Source of the DNA: Streptomyces sp. ICBB 8177
GTDB lineage: Bacteria; Actinomycetota; Actinomycetes; Streptomycetales; Streptomycetaceae
Assembly (NCBI RefSeq): GCF_003144095.1
Contig: NZ_NSKH01000002.1
Coordinates: 445,024-509,023 of the forward strand
Length of the DNA stretch: 64,000 nt
Direction: 5' to 3'
Both the position numbers and the translations under genes were made by a program. Shown piece after piece: positions 63,994 through 64,000 of this stretch; the stretch's first letter is position 1, and every line of letters starts with the position of its first letter. Below the pieces are notes generated by a model. It ran no database searches. It had not been told where the DNA came from and was given only the letters and a program-made list of their open reading frames with translations.

Positions 63994-64000
63994 ATGGCCG
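63994..64000 (+). CDS. Start of an unidentified gene, cut by the window edge
   Basis: AGGAGG (63980-63985) precedes ATG GCC G at a good spacing, with a promoter-like pair upstream. Only Met-Ala is visible, so no function can be given. Confidence 0.6.

Overview
The window is a 64 kb stretch of actinomycete chromosome. Its G+C is very high, third codon positions are strongly G/C biased, GTG starts are common, and short Streptomyces-type -10 boxes (TAGGCT, TACGCT) are frequent. Gene content and order (PBP, PMT, rsmI, tatD, ksgA, ispE, ABC-F, galTEK, tamR/tam, desaturase, tRNA-Gln, glmU, prs, rplY, pth, ppc, mfd, mazG, rpf pair, eno, ftsB, ppx, ndh) match, as far as I remember it, the core region of Streptomyces coelicolor around SCO3157 to SCO3092, read in reverse. 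A Streptomyces or close relative is the best reading. No transposase, integrase, rRNA operon or CRISPR array was seen.

Layout. 1-3.5 kb is accessory-looking: a hydrolase tail, an SDR enzyme, and a NUDIX remnant. These are followed by a TetR-controlled NmrA/SnoaL cassette lying between two near-identical 27-bp direct repeats, with a second gene remnant on the far side. 3.5-16.6 kb is conserved: a penicillin-binding protein, protein O-mannosyltransferase, RsmI, a zinc-ribbon protein, TatD, KsgA, IspE, an ABC-F ATPase preceded by a candidate leader peptide, and a beta-propeller membrane protein. 16.9-23.2 kb holds the galTEK operon flanked by two unusual LuxR-type receiver regulators and a six-copy tandem repeat array. 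23.3-27.2 kb carries the tamR/tam divergent pair with its palindromic operator, a VOC protein, and a desaturase-TetR operon. 27.5-36 kb runs from an HTH protein and tRNA-Gln(UUG) through glmU, prs, rplY and pth to ppc.

36-42.3 kb holds an orphan histidine kinase and then the most unusual block. Divergently arranged genes here encode three toxin-type catalytic domains (YwqJ-like deaminase, WHH nuclease, a second deaminase-like domain) linked to, or fused with, three different SUKH-type immunity domains. None has a secretion signal. 42.5-47.7 kb has a coiled-coil DivIVA-like protein, a secreted ricin-fold protein, and a MacB-type ABC transporter. A large imperfect palindrome precedes mfd. The stretch 48.3-54.4 kb is a genome and nucleotide maintenance neighbourhood (mfd, a SurA-like lipoprotein, mazG, endonuclease V), followed by a P450.

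55.8-58 kb has two secreted Rpf/LysM cell-wall hydrolases, the second behind a c-di-AMP (ydaO) riboswitch. The end of the window is eno, ftsB-like, DUF501, ppx, and a type II NADH dehydrogenase with a Rex-like operator, then the first codons of another gene.

Functional themes are dormancy and cell-wall remodelling (Rpf, PBP, PMT, c-di-AMP), central carbon metabolism (gal, ppc, eno, tam), translation and ribosome maturation (KsgA, RsmI, ABC-F, Pth, tRNA), nucleic-acid quality control (Mfd, MazG, EndoV), and intracellular conflict proteins. All functions are inferred from sequence reading only; no database search was run.
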